Shown here: positions 1-5,673 of the stretch, piece after piece
Position numbering within the stretch: the first letter of the stretch is position 1
Layout: the number at the start of each line of letters is the position of its first letter
Assembly: GCA_009779295.1 (NCBI GenBank)
Contig: WREN01000151.1
Location: 1 to 6,056 of the forward strand
DNA length: 6,056 nucleotides
Reading direction: 5' to 3'
Origin: Oscillospiraceae bacterium
Lineage (GTDB): Bacteria > Bacillota > Clostridia > Oscillospirales > CAG-272
Notes under the pieces: generated by a model
Told to the model about the DNA's origin: nothing
Seen by the model: only the letters and a program-made list of their open reading frames with translations
Database searches by the model: none
Translations under genes and position numbers: made by a program

Positions 1-324
1 CGCCCATGTGATCGCTTCTTTTTTGAAGTAATCGCCGAAAGAGAAGTTTCCGAGCATTTCAAAATACGTTCCGTGACGCGCCGTGATTCCCACACGCTCG
101 ATATCCGGCGTGCGTATACATTTCTGACTTGTCGTCATACGGCGGTTCGGCGGGATTTCCTCTCCGGTGAAGTATGTTTTGAACGGCGTCATACCGGCGT
201 TTATGAGCAGTATCGATTTATCATTTATAGGTATAAGCGGAAAACTTTTATGCCGTAAGTGTCCTTTCGTTTCAAAAAACGACAAAAACATTTCGCGTAA
301 TTCATTAAGAGATGTCCATTTCAT
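1..324 (-). CDS. alaS: Alanyl-tRNA synthetase, N-terminal 108 residues (runs off left edge)
   Basis: This is the start of the cytoplasmic class II enzyme that charges tRNA-Ala with alanine; only the beginning of the catalytic domain lies in the window. The translated N-terminus (MKWTSLNELREMF) is typical of the family. It continues with the AlaRS hallmarks INAGM (41-45), the proline-rich stretch ending R61-R62, QKCIRTPDIERVG (67-79) and RHGTYFEMLGNFSFGDYFKK (83-102), which includes class II motif 2. The ATG at 324-322 is preceded by a GGAGG ribosome binding site (340-336) with an 11-base gap. The frame is open to base 1, so the remaining roughly 770 residues (usual length about 870-880) lie outside the window. 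The gene has its own consensus promoter, overlapped by a perfect palindrome, and a leader of about 33 nt with no room for a T-box. Identification is firm from conserved residues. Confidence 0.97.
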   Translation of the reverse strand, partial: MKWTSLNELREMFLSFFETKGHLRHKSFPLIPINDKSILLINAGMTPFKTYFTGEEIPPNRRMTTSQKCIRTPDIERVGITARHGTYFEMLGNFSFGDYFKKEAITWA

Positions 325-340
325 TTTGTATAATTCCTCC

Positions 341-380
341 AAAGAATTTGATATAATTATTTAATTATATCAAATTCTTT
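341..380. repeat. Perfect 40-bp palindrome over the alaS core promoter
   Basis: Two 19-base arms (341-359 AAAGAATTTGATATAATTA and its exact complement at 362-380) flank a 2-base centre (360-361). The palindrome covers the alaS -10 box, part of the spacer, and the predicted transcription start near 357. It is AT-rich, and neither strand has a T-tract after it, so it is a poor terminator. Transcription starting inside it would include only one arm, so it is more likely to act as a DNA site (operator) than as an RNA hairpin. E. coli AlaRS is known to bind a palindrome flanking its own transcription start and repress alaS; similar control here is inference. Chance self-complementarity over 19 bp is unlikely even in AT-rich DNA. 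Confidence 0.85.
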
Positions 381-392
381 ATTCATTGTCAA
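364..392 (-). promoter_or_regulatory. Sigma-A promoter of alaS
   Basis: On the minus strand there is a -35 TTGACA (392-387), a 17-base spacer and a -10 TATAAT (369-364), both perfect consensus. The TGA just before the -10 gives an extended -10 (TGN). Predicted start is near 357, giving a leader of about 33 nt. The -35 lies only 6 bases beyond the stop codon of the upstream DUF4838 gene. Confidence 0.85.
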
Positions 393-398
393 TAATTT

Positions 399-2300
399 TT
401 ATTGAAATCTGTAATGATTAACTCTGTCGAATACCTCTAAATCAAAAACGTCCTGTATGTCGTCTTCAATGATCGACAAGTAATCTTTTAAGCTGCTGTA
501 TATCTTTTTGCTGCTTTCGGTATCGCCTTCGGATTTTTTGACCATAGCTTGTGAAAGCATGATTGCGACGTTCGCGTGAAGTTTCAAGAGTTCCCAAGAT
601 CTTGCATGGCAGGTGTCTTTCAATTTGAGATTCTTGTAAATGAGCGCCAAATTAGAAGTAACCCATTCAGGAACCTTTTTGATCCTTTCGATTGAATCCG
701 CTTCCGCCCAAGTCCCTTTGTAAATCCTGCCGACTTCAAACAATTCCGCCAAGCCCGCGATGTATTCTTTTGCTTTCATACCGTCATCGCCGAACGCGCC
801 CATGAAATATTCGTCCGCGATTTCGTCAAACGTCAAATCTCTGCTATATAATGTTTTCGCGCACAGATACATAGGAAATCCGGTCGGGAAGAATACGCGC
901 TGCGACCCGTCTTCAAGCAAACCGTGCAATCCTAAATCTTGCAAACGTTTGAGGTCTTCTATCAAAATTCTGCCCATATCGTAATAAGCGAAGTCGTGAT
1001 AGTGATACGTCCAGAAATGATATTCGTAAACGAAACTCGTATCGCTGAACATTTTCTGCCATTCTTTGAGATGCGCGAGATTTTCTTTCATGTCTCGCGG
1101 GAATTCTAATTTATTCCTTACGAATTCCGGAAGTTTACCCTCGAACGGTTCTGTTGTATACGGCTGCGTGTAATCGCGCGTTATCGGCGCGAACAGACAC
1201 GTGAACCGGTTGCTCTTATTGAGTTTCATGATCTTCGGGGCCCATAGTAAGTCAACATAAATCAAGAATACCAACTTCATTTTTATCCCTTGGCGCTCGA
1301 ATTCCTCGTCGATTTCATTCATCAGCATGATATAATACTCAACTGGATCCATCTTTTTACACTCGTCACACTCACAGTGATTATTTGTTCCGTCAGCGAG
1401 CCAGATATGCAGAATGTCGATGAAATTTTTCTTCTTCGCGTAATCCGCGCAGTATTCAACGACGGTACGGCGCGTCTTCGGATTCGAATAGCAAAGGTTT
1501 GTGTTGAGCGGAACGCCGTGGTACAAATCGCGCACGCCGTTCAACAAAGCGAAATTTTCCCTCACGTCGTCAATTGCGTAGGTATCGCCTTTCCATGATA
1601 ATCCCGGGATTCCGAAAGGTTCGCAAGTCCAGCCGTGTCCCGCCGAATGGAGTAGCAATCCGCACTTTTTCGTTTCCTGTTCGCAAAGCGAAGTGTATAA
1701 CGCCGCGCGCTCAACAGAAAAAGGTTCAGCGGTTTTAAATGAGTTTACCCTGTGAGAATACCACCATTCAAAAAAGCAATACGGTATCATGAACTCGAGC
1801 ATGAAACTGTTATAACCGACTTTCGGAGACCAGACGATTGTTTCGAGGCAGTTTTCAAGGCTGTCCGCGCCTTCGATACATTCGCCGCGTATACGGTAAG
1901 AGGGGACATTACGCTGTTTGCAGGAATGGCTGTAAAGGTCGCAAAGGGGCAAGTATTCGCCATCTTTGCCCGGTCTGACGAAACGGCATCCGGCGGAGTG
2001 CATGAATTGATACACGCCGATCAATACCGCGCGGATATTACTTCCGGCGATAAAACCGTTCAATCCGGTTACGTCGATTTCGGTTATGTCATCAAGAACA
2101 GGATCGTTGACGTCTTTTTCGCTGAGACCAAGCTCTGATAATAACGCGAGTTTGATGGTGTTCGGGTCATGGGAATCGAGTGAAGTCCCCACGATAATTT
2201 CGGGATTGATCTTTCCGCCGCTGACCGCGAGAATCAATCTCTTCAGTTCAATTGCCGCGTAATCGGCGGTGATTCCTTGTTGGGTCATTATAATTTTCAT
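399..2300 (-). CDS. DUF4838 family glycoside-hydrolase-like protein, cytoplasmic
   Basis: The 633-residue protein appears to belong to the DUF4838 family, whose members are mostly found with carbohydrate-active enzymes; no substrate can be assigned here. Residues about 1-125 look like the alpha/beta domain that precedes the barrel in GH20/GH67-type enzymes (IIVGTSLDSHDP at 35-46; GSNIRAVLIGVYQFMHSAGCRFVRPG at 86-111, given as its key region). The DUF4838 core follows from YRIRG (135-139). Its signature runs from H298 to K316: W300, D303-G304 and a C-x-C-x2-C cluster (C309, C311, C314). Later acidic candidates are E426 and E463-D464. The N-terminus (MKIIMTQQG) has no signal peptide or lipobox, so the protein should stay in the cytoplasm and act on small imported sugars (inference). 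The ATG at 2300 has a good ribosome site; the upstream in-frame ATG at 2363 lies in the -35 box and cannot be used. Its own promoter separates it from PPK2. Confidence 0.8.
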   Translation of the reverse strand: MKIIMTQQGITADYAAIELKRLILAVSGGKINPEIIVGTSLDSHDPNTIKLALLSELGLSEKDVNDPVLDDITEIDVTGLNGFIAGSNIRAVLIGVYQFMHSAGCRFVRPGKDGEYLPLCDLYSHSCKQRNVPSYRIRGECIEGADSLENCLETIVWSPKVGYNSFMLEFMIPYCFFEWWYSHRVNSFKTAEPFSVERAALYTSLCEQETKKCGLLLHSAGHGWTCEPFGIPGLSWKGDTYAIDDVRENFALLNGVRDLYHGVPLNTNLCYSNPKTRRTVVEYCADYAKKKNFIDILHIWLADGTNNHCECDECKKMDPVEYYIMLMNEIDEEFERQGIKMKLVFLIYVDLLWAPKIMKLNKSNRFTCLFAPITRDYTQPYTTEPFEGKLPEFVRNKLEFPRDMKENLAHLKEWQKMFSDTSFVYEYHFWTYHYHDFAYYDMGRILIEDLKRLQDLGLHGLLEDGSQRVFFPTGFPMYLCAKTLYSRDLTFDEIADEYFMGAFGDDGMKAKEYIAGLAELFEVGRIYKGTWAEADSIERIKKVPEWVTSNLALIYKNLKLKDTCHARSWELLKLHANVAIMLSQAMVKKSEGDTESSKKIYSSLKDYLSIIEDDIQDVFDLEVFDRVNHYRFQ

Positions 2301-2310
2301 ATGTAATATA

Positions 2311-2316
2311 TCCTCC
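2311..2316 (-). promoter_or_regulatory. Ribosome binding site that fixes the DUF4838 gene start
   Basis: GGAGGA on the minus strand (2316-2311) sits 10 bases before the ATG at 2300. This supports that start over the longer open frame from 2363, which would add 21 residues and begin upstream of the predicted transcript. Confidence 0.85.
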
Positions 2317-2334
2317 GTTTTAATATTTAAATAT

Positions 2335-2363
2335 ATTATAAATTGAAAACAAATTTTTGTCAA
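2335..2363 (-). promoter_or_regulatory. Sigma-A promoter of the DUF4838 gene
   Basis: Minus strand: -35 TTGACA (2363-2358), a 17-base spacer and -10 TATAAT (2340-2335), all perfect consensus. Predicted start is near 2328, giving a leader of about 28 nt. A 12-bp AT-only palindrome (2323-2334, ATATTTAAATAT) is centred on that start; it could be a small operator but may be chance in such AT-rich DNA. Confidence 0.85.
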
Positions 2364-2397
2364 CAGATATGTAGAATCTTATTTTCACGCTTGGGTT

Positions 2398-3816
2398 TTA
2401 TGTAATACCATATTTTTCAATTTGTGCGATAACTTCATTGATTGTTTTAACGCGAGCGTATTTTTTATTATTAGATTCGATTACCACCCAAGGAGCGTAT
2501 TCGGTATTCGTGTATTTAAACATTTCATTTACGGCACGCTCATACTTGTCCCATTTTTCGCGGTTACGCCAATCTTCATCGGTTATTTTCCATTGTTTTT
2601 CCGCGACGGTTTGCCGTTCGTAAAATCTGTTAAGCTGTTCGTCCTTATTGATGTGAAGCCAAAACTTTATAATTACCGCGCCCCATGAACGTAAACTTTC
2701 CTCGAAACAGTTTATTTCATCAAACGCCCGCTTCCATTGTTCCTCAGTACAAAAACCCTCGATACGCTCAACCATAACACGTCCGTACCACGAACGGTCG
2801 TAAATCGCAATATGGCCGCTTTTAGGCAGAGACAGCCAGAACCGCCACAAATATTGATGATACAATTCCTGTGTGGTTGGCGCGGCGACAGGTATCACTT
2901 CATAACCGCGCGGGTCAAGGCCTTGTGTCAGACGTTTTATATTCCCGCCTTTTCCCGCGGCGTCCCAGCCTTCATACACGATAATAAGCGGAGTTTTTGT
3001 TAAATATAGTTTGTTATGGAGTTCAAAGAGACGTTTTTGCGCTGTTTTAAGTTCGGTTTTGTACATTGTTTCGTCGTAATAAACATCCGGATCAATATCT
3101 TTTAGTTCTTTAACAGGATTCGTATTGAAAATTGTTTTATTTTCAATATTTTGCGTATTTGTATTAATTCTTTTTTCGAAAGCGTTTATTACATTTTCAA
3201 AAATCTGAAGCGCAGCTTTTTTTCTGTCGTCCGCGTCGATTTGAATCCAGGCGGCATATGATTTATCCGTTTGCTCGATCATATTGTTGAACGCGTATAA
3301 ATATTCATCGTAATCGTTATGGTGTTTCCAGTCTGCTGCCGTAACGCGCCAACTTGTGGCTTTATTCGATTCAAGTTCCTCGAACCTTTTCTTTTGTTCT
3401 TTTTTGGTAAGCCGCAAAAAGAATTTCAATATCAAATAACCGTCGTCGCTCAATTGTTTTTCGAAATTTAAAATCTCACGGAAACGCAAATCGATTTCCC
3501 TTTTCGACAATTTATCTTCAACGCGCGATATTGATACGTCACGGTACCAACTGCGGTCGAAAATAGATATTTGACCGTATTCGGGGATTTTCGTCCAGAA
3601 CCGTTTCATAAGCGGAAAGCGGTTTTCATCCTGGGAAATTTCGCCGACCGTATATACTTTAACGCCTCGCGGATCAAGCCCGTGGATTAATTTTCCGATT
3701 ATCTGTCCTTTGCCGGACGCGCCCCATCCCTCAAATAATATTATTACAGGGATTTTTAAACTTTTTAACTTTTGTTGTAAAATCGTCAGTTTAATTCCAA
3801 TATTTTCCGGATCCAT
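2398..3816 (-). CDS. Two-domain polyphosphate kinase 2 (class II, polyphosphate:AMP phosphotransferase type)
   Basis: PPK2 enzymes move phosphate between polyphosphate and nucleotides. Tandem two-domain (class II) members such as P. aeruginosa PA3455 mainly convert AMP to ADP using polyphosphate. The 472-residue protein shows both PPK2 domains. The C-terminal one (about 250-472) is intact: Walker A EGWDAAGKGG (282-291, with the key Asp285), DPRG (301-304), Walker B YDRSWYGRVMVERI (339-352) and a lid region (403-443). The N-terminal one (about 1-215) is degenerate: its Walker A reads EGWGASGKG (Gly32 for the Asp) and its Walker B region FDRSWYRDV lacks the G-R pair. It is probably structural or regulatory, leaving one active site. 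A polar linker (about 217-245) joins them. ATG 3816 is chosen because the alternative in-frame GTG at 3825 lies within the ribosome binding site. It is divergent from the TIM-barrel gene. Confidence 0.93.
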   Translation of the reverse strand: MDPENIGIKLTILQQKLKSLKIPVIILFEGWGASGKGQIIGKLIHGLDPRGVKVYTVGEISQDENRFPLMKRFWTKIPEYGQISIFDRSWYRDVSISRVEDKLSKREIDLRFREILNFEKQLSDDGYLILKFFLRLTKKEQKKRFEELESNKATSWRVTAADWKHHNDYDEYLYAFNNMIEQTDKSYAAWIQIDADDRKKAALQIFENVINAFEKRINTNTQNIENKTIFNTNPVKELKDIDPDVYYDETMYKTELKTAQKRLFELHNKLYLTKTPLIIVYEGWDAAGKGGNIKRLTQGLDPRGYEVIPVAAPTTQELYHQYLWRFWLSLPKSGHIAIYDRSWYGRVMVERIEGFCTEEQWKRAFDEINCFEESLRSWGAVIIKFWLHINKDEQLNRFYERQTVAEKQWKITDEDWRNREKWDKYERAVNEMFKYTNTEYAPWVVIESNNKKYARVKTINEVIAQIEKYGIT

Positions 3817-3822
3817 ATATAA

Positions 3823-3830
3823 CACCTCTC
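3823..3830 (-). promoter_or_regulatory. Ribosome binding site that fixes the PPK2 start
   Basis: GAGAGGTG on the minus strand (3830-3823) puts its GAGG core 8 bases before the ATG at 3816. The in-frame GTG at 3825-3823 is part of this site, so it is not the start. With transcription predicted to begin near 3830, the leader is only about 14 nt and the ribosome site lies almost at the 5' end. Confidence 0.75.
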
Positions 3831-3836
3831 AAAAAC

Positions 3837-3865
3837 ATTATAACATATTTTTTTGATAAAATCAA
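3837..3865 (-). promoter_or_regulatory. Promoter of the PPK2 gene
   Basis: Minus strand: -35 TTGATT (3865-3860, 4 of 6 consensus), a 17-base spacer and -10 TATAAT (3842-3837), preceded by TGT, which makes an extended -10. It is back to back with the promoter of the plus-strand gene; the two identical -35 hexamers face away from each other across 9 bases. Confidence 0.75.
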
Positions 3866-3874
3866 TTTAAACAG

Positions 3875-3903
3875 TTGATTTATATAAAATAATATGATAT
3901 AAT
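3875..3903 (+). promoter_or_regulatory. Promoter of the TIM-barrel / membrane-protein unit
   Basis: Plus strand: -35 TTGATT (3875-3880), a 17-base spacer and -10 TATAAT (3898-3903) with an extended TGA before it. Predicted start is near 3910, giving a leader of about 32 nt that carries the AAGGAG ribosome site. Its -35 is the mirror image of the divergent PPK2 -35: AAATCAA (3859-3865) and TTGATTT (3875-3881) form an inverted repeat. Confidence 0.75.
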
Positions 3904-3941
3904 TTAACTTAAATAAAATAATGTTTAAGGAGATGCATTAA

Positions 3942-4715
3942 ATGTTAGTCAACAGAAAATCAATATATTTGGGATGTTTACCCGGAGCTACGGATGAAGA
4001 AAGATTCGCCAACGCGGCGGAAGCCGGATTCGCGGCGATCGAACCGCCGGCTATTGAAGATGCCGACGCGCTTGCGGCTCTTAAAGCGCTTTACGTAAAA
4101 TACAACATAGTTTGCCCGAGCGTTATGTCAAGCGGATGGGGATTTCCGGCGAGTTCACCAGATCCGGAAGTAAGAGCGAAATGCGCCGAGAATTATAAAA
4201 TCGCCATACGGACGGCAGTCGCGTTGGGAACCGATACTATCCTTGTAGTGCCCGGCGTTGTAAACGAAGCTATACCGTATGAAACGGCTTGGGAAAACGC
4301 GCGTTTGACAGTGGCGTCTGTAATACCTTATGCGGCTGAGATGGGCGTATACCTTGCAATAGAAAACGTGTGGAACAAATTCCTGTTGAGTTCAAGGGAA
4401 ATGACTGAATTTATCGACAGTTTCGATTCGGAATGGGTGAAAGCATACTTTGACGTCGGAAACATTTTGTTGTACGGATTCCCTCAGCATTGGATAGTTG
4501 CGTTGGGCGCAAGGATCAAAAAAATTCACATAAAAGGTTTCAAAAGGGACGGTATGCAATGGACTTCGCTGCTTAAAGGCGACGTTAATTGGCAGGCGGT
4601 TATGGATGCGTTTAAAACGATCGGCTACGATGGCTGGATAACGGCGGAATTAGGCGCCGACGAAAGAGGTCTCAAAGGTATGGCTGATGATATGGATTAT
4701 ATATTGTCGTTGTAA
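3942..4715 (+). CDS. Sugar phosphate isomerase/epimerase-like TIM barrel
   Basis: This 257-residue protein belongs to the xylose-isomerase-like TIM-barrel (AP endonuclease 2) superfamily. Its members are mostly cytoplasmic, metal-dependent sugar or inositol isomerases, epimerases and dehydratases. The expected metal ligands are visible at strand ends: Glu141 (YLAIENVWN), Asp171 (AYFDVGN), His196 (KKIHIKGF) and Glu236 (ITAELGA). This is the pattern of tagatose/psicose 3-epimerases and UlaE-type enzymes, so it is probably catalytically active. An early GF.AIEPP segment (29-36) fits strand 2. The exact substrate cannot be read from sequence. It lacks a signal peptide and is near usual length. 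The ATG has AAGGAG (3927-3932) nine bases upstream. A membrane-protein gene follows after 4 bases and is probably co-transcribed. Confidence 0.85.
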   Translation: MLVNRKSIYLGCLPGATDEERFANAAEAGFAAIEPPAIEDADALAALKALYVKYNIVCPSVMSSGWGFPASSPDPEVRAKCAENYKIAIRTAVALGTDTILVVPGVVNEAIPYETAWENARLTVASVIPYAAEMGVYLAIENVWNKFLLSSREMTEFIDSFDSEWVKAYFDVGNILLYGFPQHWIVALGARIKKIHIKGFKRDGMQWTSLLKGDVNWQAVMDAFKTIGYDGWITAELGADERGLKGMADDMDYILSL

Positions 4716-4719
4716 AATA

Positions 4720-5481
4720 ATGTCGGATAAAAAGCGGGCGGATGAAGACATCCGCCCATACAATATAATTTTTGATACCGTATTGTTTCGGATATTGTTA
4801 ATTATTTACGCGTTAATTTTTTTATACACTGCGTATATAATAATTAAAATATATCCGCCTTACCCGCCGTTCATGAATAGCGCGGATAAAATTTCGGCTG
4901 TGAAAAGTTTAACTATTCCGTGGATTATTTTAAGTATTTGTATCACGCTGATAAACATTAACGTTAAAAAATTGAAATTTTTGACAATTTGTTTTATTTT
5001 ATCAAACGCAATAATATCAATAATATGCCGAATCTTGATTGAATCAATCGATATAACCGTCGTTTCATATTTGATTTCTACGGTTTGGTTGTACTTTTTG
5101 ATGCTGTCCGCTGTGTTTTTACTTGATGATTTGGACGGAAAACGTTATAAAATATTATTGATTTCGGCTGTAATTGTACTAATAATCCTTTATTTAATCG
5201 TTTTTATGAGCGCGATTATTAAGTCATATGTATTCGTGTTTGTACTATTAATGTTTTCTTTGCCGATAATTGTTTTTGCGAATATCATTTTGTTTTTCAA
5301 AAAAATTGATAAACCGGCGATGATTACAATCTATCTGCTCTCAATAATTTGCAATTCATACAATATTTTCTGGAAAATCCTGCCTGATAACGGCGTATAT
5401 ATACTCGCAAACATTATAATAAGTACGATGATAACTTCAGTAATTGGCATTTTAATAAATTATATAAAAAATATCAAATAA
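4720..5481 (+). CDS. Unrecognised multi-pass membrane protein (about 8 TM segments)
   Basis: I do not recognise the family. From the ATG at 4720 the protein has 253 residues: a charged N-terminus (1-19), then hydrophobic segments at about 21-43, 64-82, 85-107, 112-135, 144-166, 169-192, 199-217 and 226-248, and a short basic tail (YIKNIK). Between segments 1 and 2 lies a Pro/Tyr-rich loop (YPPYPPF, 45-51), and an acidic DDLDGKR turn follows segment 4. Isoleucine and leucine are very abundant and no catalytic or transport motif stands out. It starts 4 bases after the TIM-barrel stop and should be co-transcribed. The start is uncertain: 4720 has no clear ribosome site and would depend on coupling, whereas the in-frame ATG at 4687 has AAAGG (4674-4678) 8 bases upstream and would overlap the previous gene by 29 bases, adding 11 residues. 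It ends 5 bases before the tRNA promoter. Confidence 0.75.
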   Translation: MSDKKRADEDIRPYNIIFDTVLFRILLIIYALIFLYTAYIIIKIYPPYPPFMNSADKISAVKSLTIPWIILSICITLININVKKLKFLTICFILSNAIISIICRILIESIDITVVSYLISTVWLYFLMLSAVFLLDDLDGKRYKILLISAVIVLIILYLIVFMSAIIKSYVFVFVLLMFSLPIIVFANIILFFKKIDKPAMITIYLLSIICNSYNIFWKILPDNGVYILANIIISTMITSVIGILINYIKNIK

Positions 5482-5486
5482 GGGTA

Positions 5487-5515
5487 TTGCAATTTTGAAA
5501 GAAATATGATATAAT
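5487..5515 (+). promoter_or_regulatory. Promoter of tRNA-Leu
   Basis: Plus strand: -35 TTGCAA (5487-5492, 4 of 6 consensus), a 17-base spacer and -10 TATAAT (5510-5515), with an extended TGA before it. Predicted start is near 5522, about 9 bases before the mature tRNA. The stretch TATGATATAAT is identical to the -10 region upstream of the TIM-barrel gene. Confidence 0.75.
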
Positions 5516-5530
5516 AACGAACAGTTTCAC

Positions 5531-5617
5531 GCCGGTGTGATGGAATTGGCAGACGTGCTGGACTCAAAATCCAGTGGTAGCGATACCGTGTCGGTTCGAC
5601 CCCGACCACCGGCACCA
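5531..5617 (+). tRNA. tRNA-Leu (anticodon CAA)
   Basis: This 87-nt class II tRNA folds completely. The acceptor is GCCGGTG (5531-5537) with CACCGGC (5607-5613), discriminator A at 5614 and CCA encoded at 5615-5617. The anticodon stem is CTGGA/TCCAG (5558-5562, 5570-5574) around loop CTCAAAA, with anticodon CAA at 5565-5567, reading UUG. The long variable arm has stem GGTA/TACC with loop GCGA (5576-5587), as expected for leucine. The T arm is GTCGG/CCGAC with loop TTCGACC (5590-5606). It is a single tRNA with its own promoter and a strong hairpin 9 bases downstream. Confidence 0.98.
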
Positions 5618-5626
5618 AACGCACAT

Positions 5627-5673
5627 AATCCGAACATCTCATCAATCATTAAAATTGGTGAGATGTTCGGATT
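5627..5673. terminator. Long hairpin between tRNA-Leu and the convergent gene, probable bidirectional terminator
   Basis: The outer stem is 15 bp and perfect: AATCCGAACATCTCA (5627-5641) with TGAGATGTTCGGATT (5659-5673). It extends inward by TCAAT/ATTGG (5642-5646, 5654-5658, one G-T pair) to a 7-base loop, and outward by ACAT/ATGT (5623-5626, 5675-5678) past a single bulged T at 5674. The stem starts at the stop codon of the minus-strand gene and 9 bases after the tRNA, which is where a shared terminator would be expected. The T-tract is weak on both sides (TTTAT on plus), so efficiency or mechanism is uncertain. Confidence 0.6.

Noticed and set aside
329..357. A plus-strand promoter using the TATAAT at 352-357 in the left arm of the palindrome
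   Set aside because: No -35 element exists at the right distance and no plus-strand gene follows; the box is a by-product of the symmetry.
73..364. Short plus-strand open frames over the alaS start
   Set aside because: They are antisense to clear AlaRS sequence, and the second ends in the palindrome.
341..380. The palindrome read as an intrinsic terminator for the DUF4838 gene
   Set aside because: It is AT-only in most of the stem, has no following T-tract in the minus direction (GGAGG follows), and coincides with the alaS -10 box.
1752..2138. 128-codon open frame on the plus strand
   Set aside because: It lies wholly inside the well-supported DUF4838 gene on the other strand and has no ribosome site or recognisable domain; the same holds for the plus-strand frames at 760-984 and 1290-1598.
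2301..2363. N-terminal extension of the DUF4838 protein from the ATG at 2363
   Set aside because: That codon lies inside the predicted -35 box, upstream of the predicted transcript start; the ATG at 2300 has a GGAGGA site 10 bases before it.
2422..3003. Plus-strand open frames opposite PPK2
   Set aside because: Antisense to conserved PPK2 motifs; no independent support.
3817..3825. GTG start for PPK2 at 3825
   Set aside because: The GTG is part of the ribosome binding site for the ATG at 3816.
5531..5617. tRNA-Leu as an integration site for a mobile element
   Set aside because: No integrase gene and no repeat of the tRNA 3' end is present in the window.
5460..5645. 61-codon minus-strand open frame
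   Set aside because: It runs across the tRNA-Leu gene in antisense and has no coding character.
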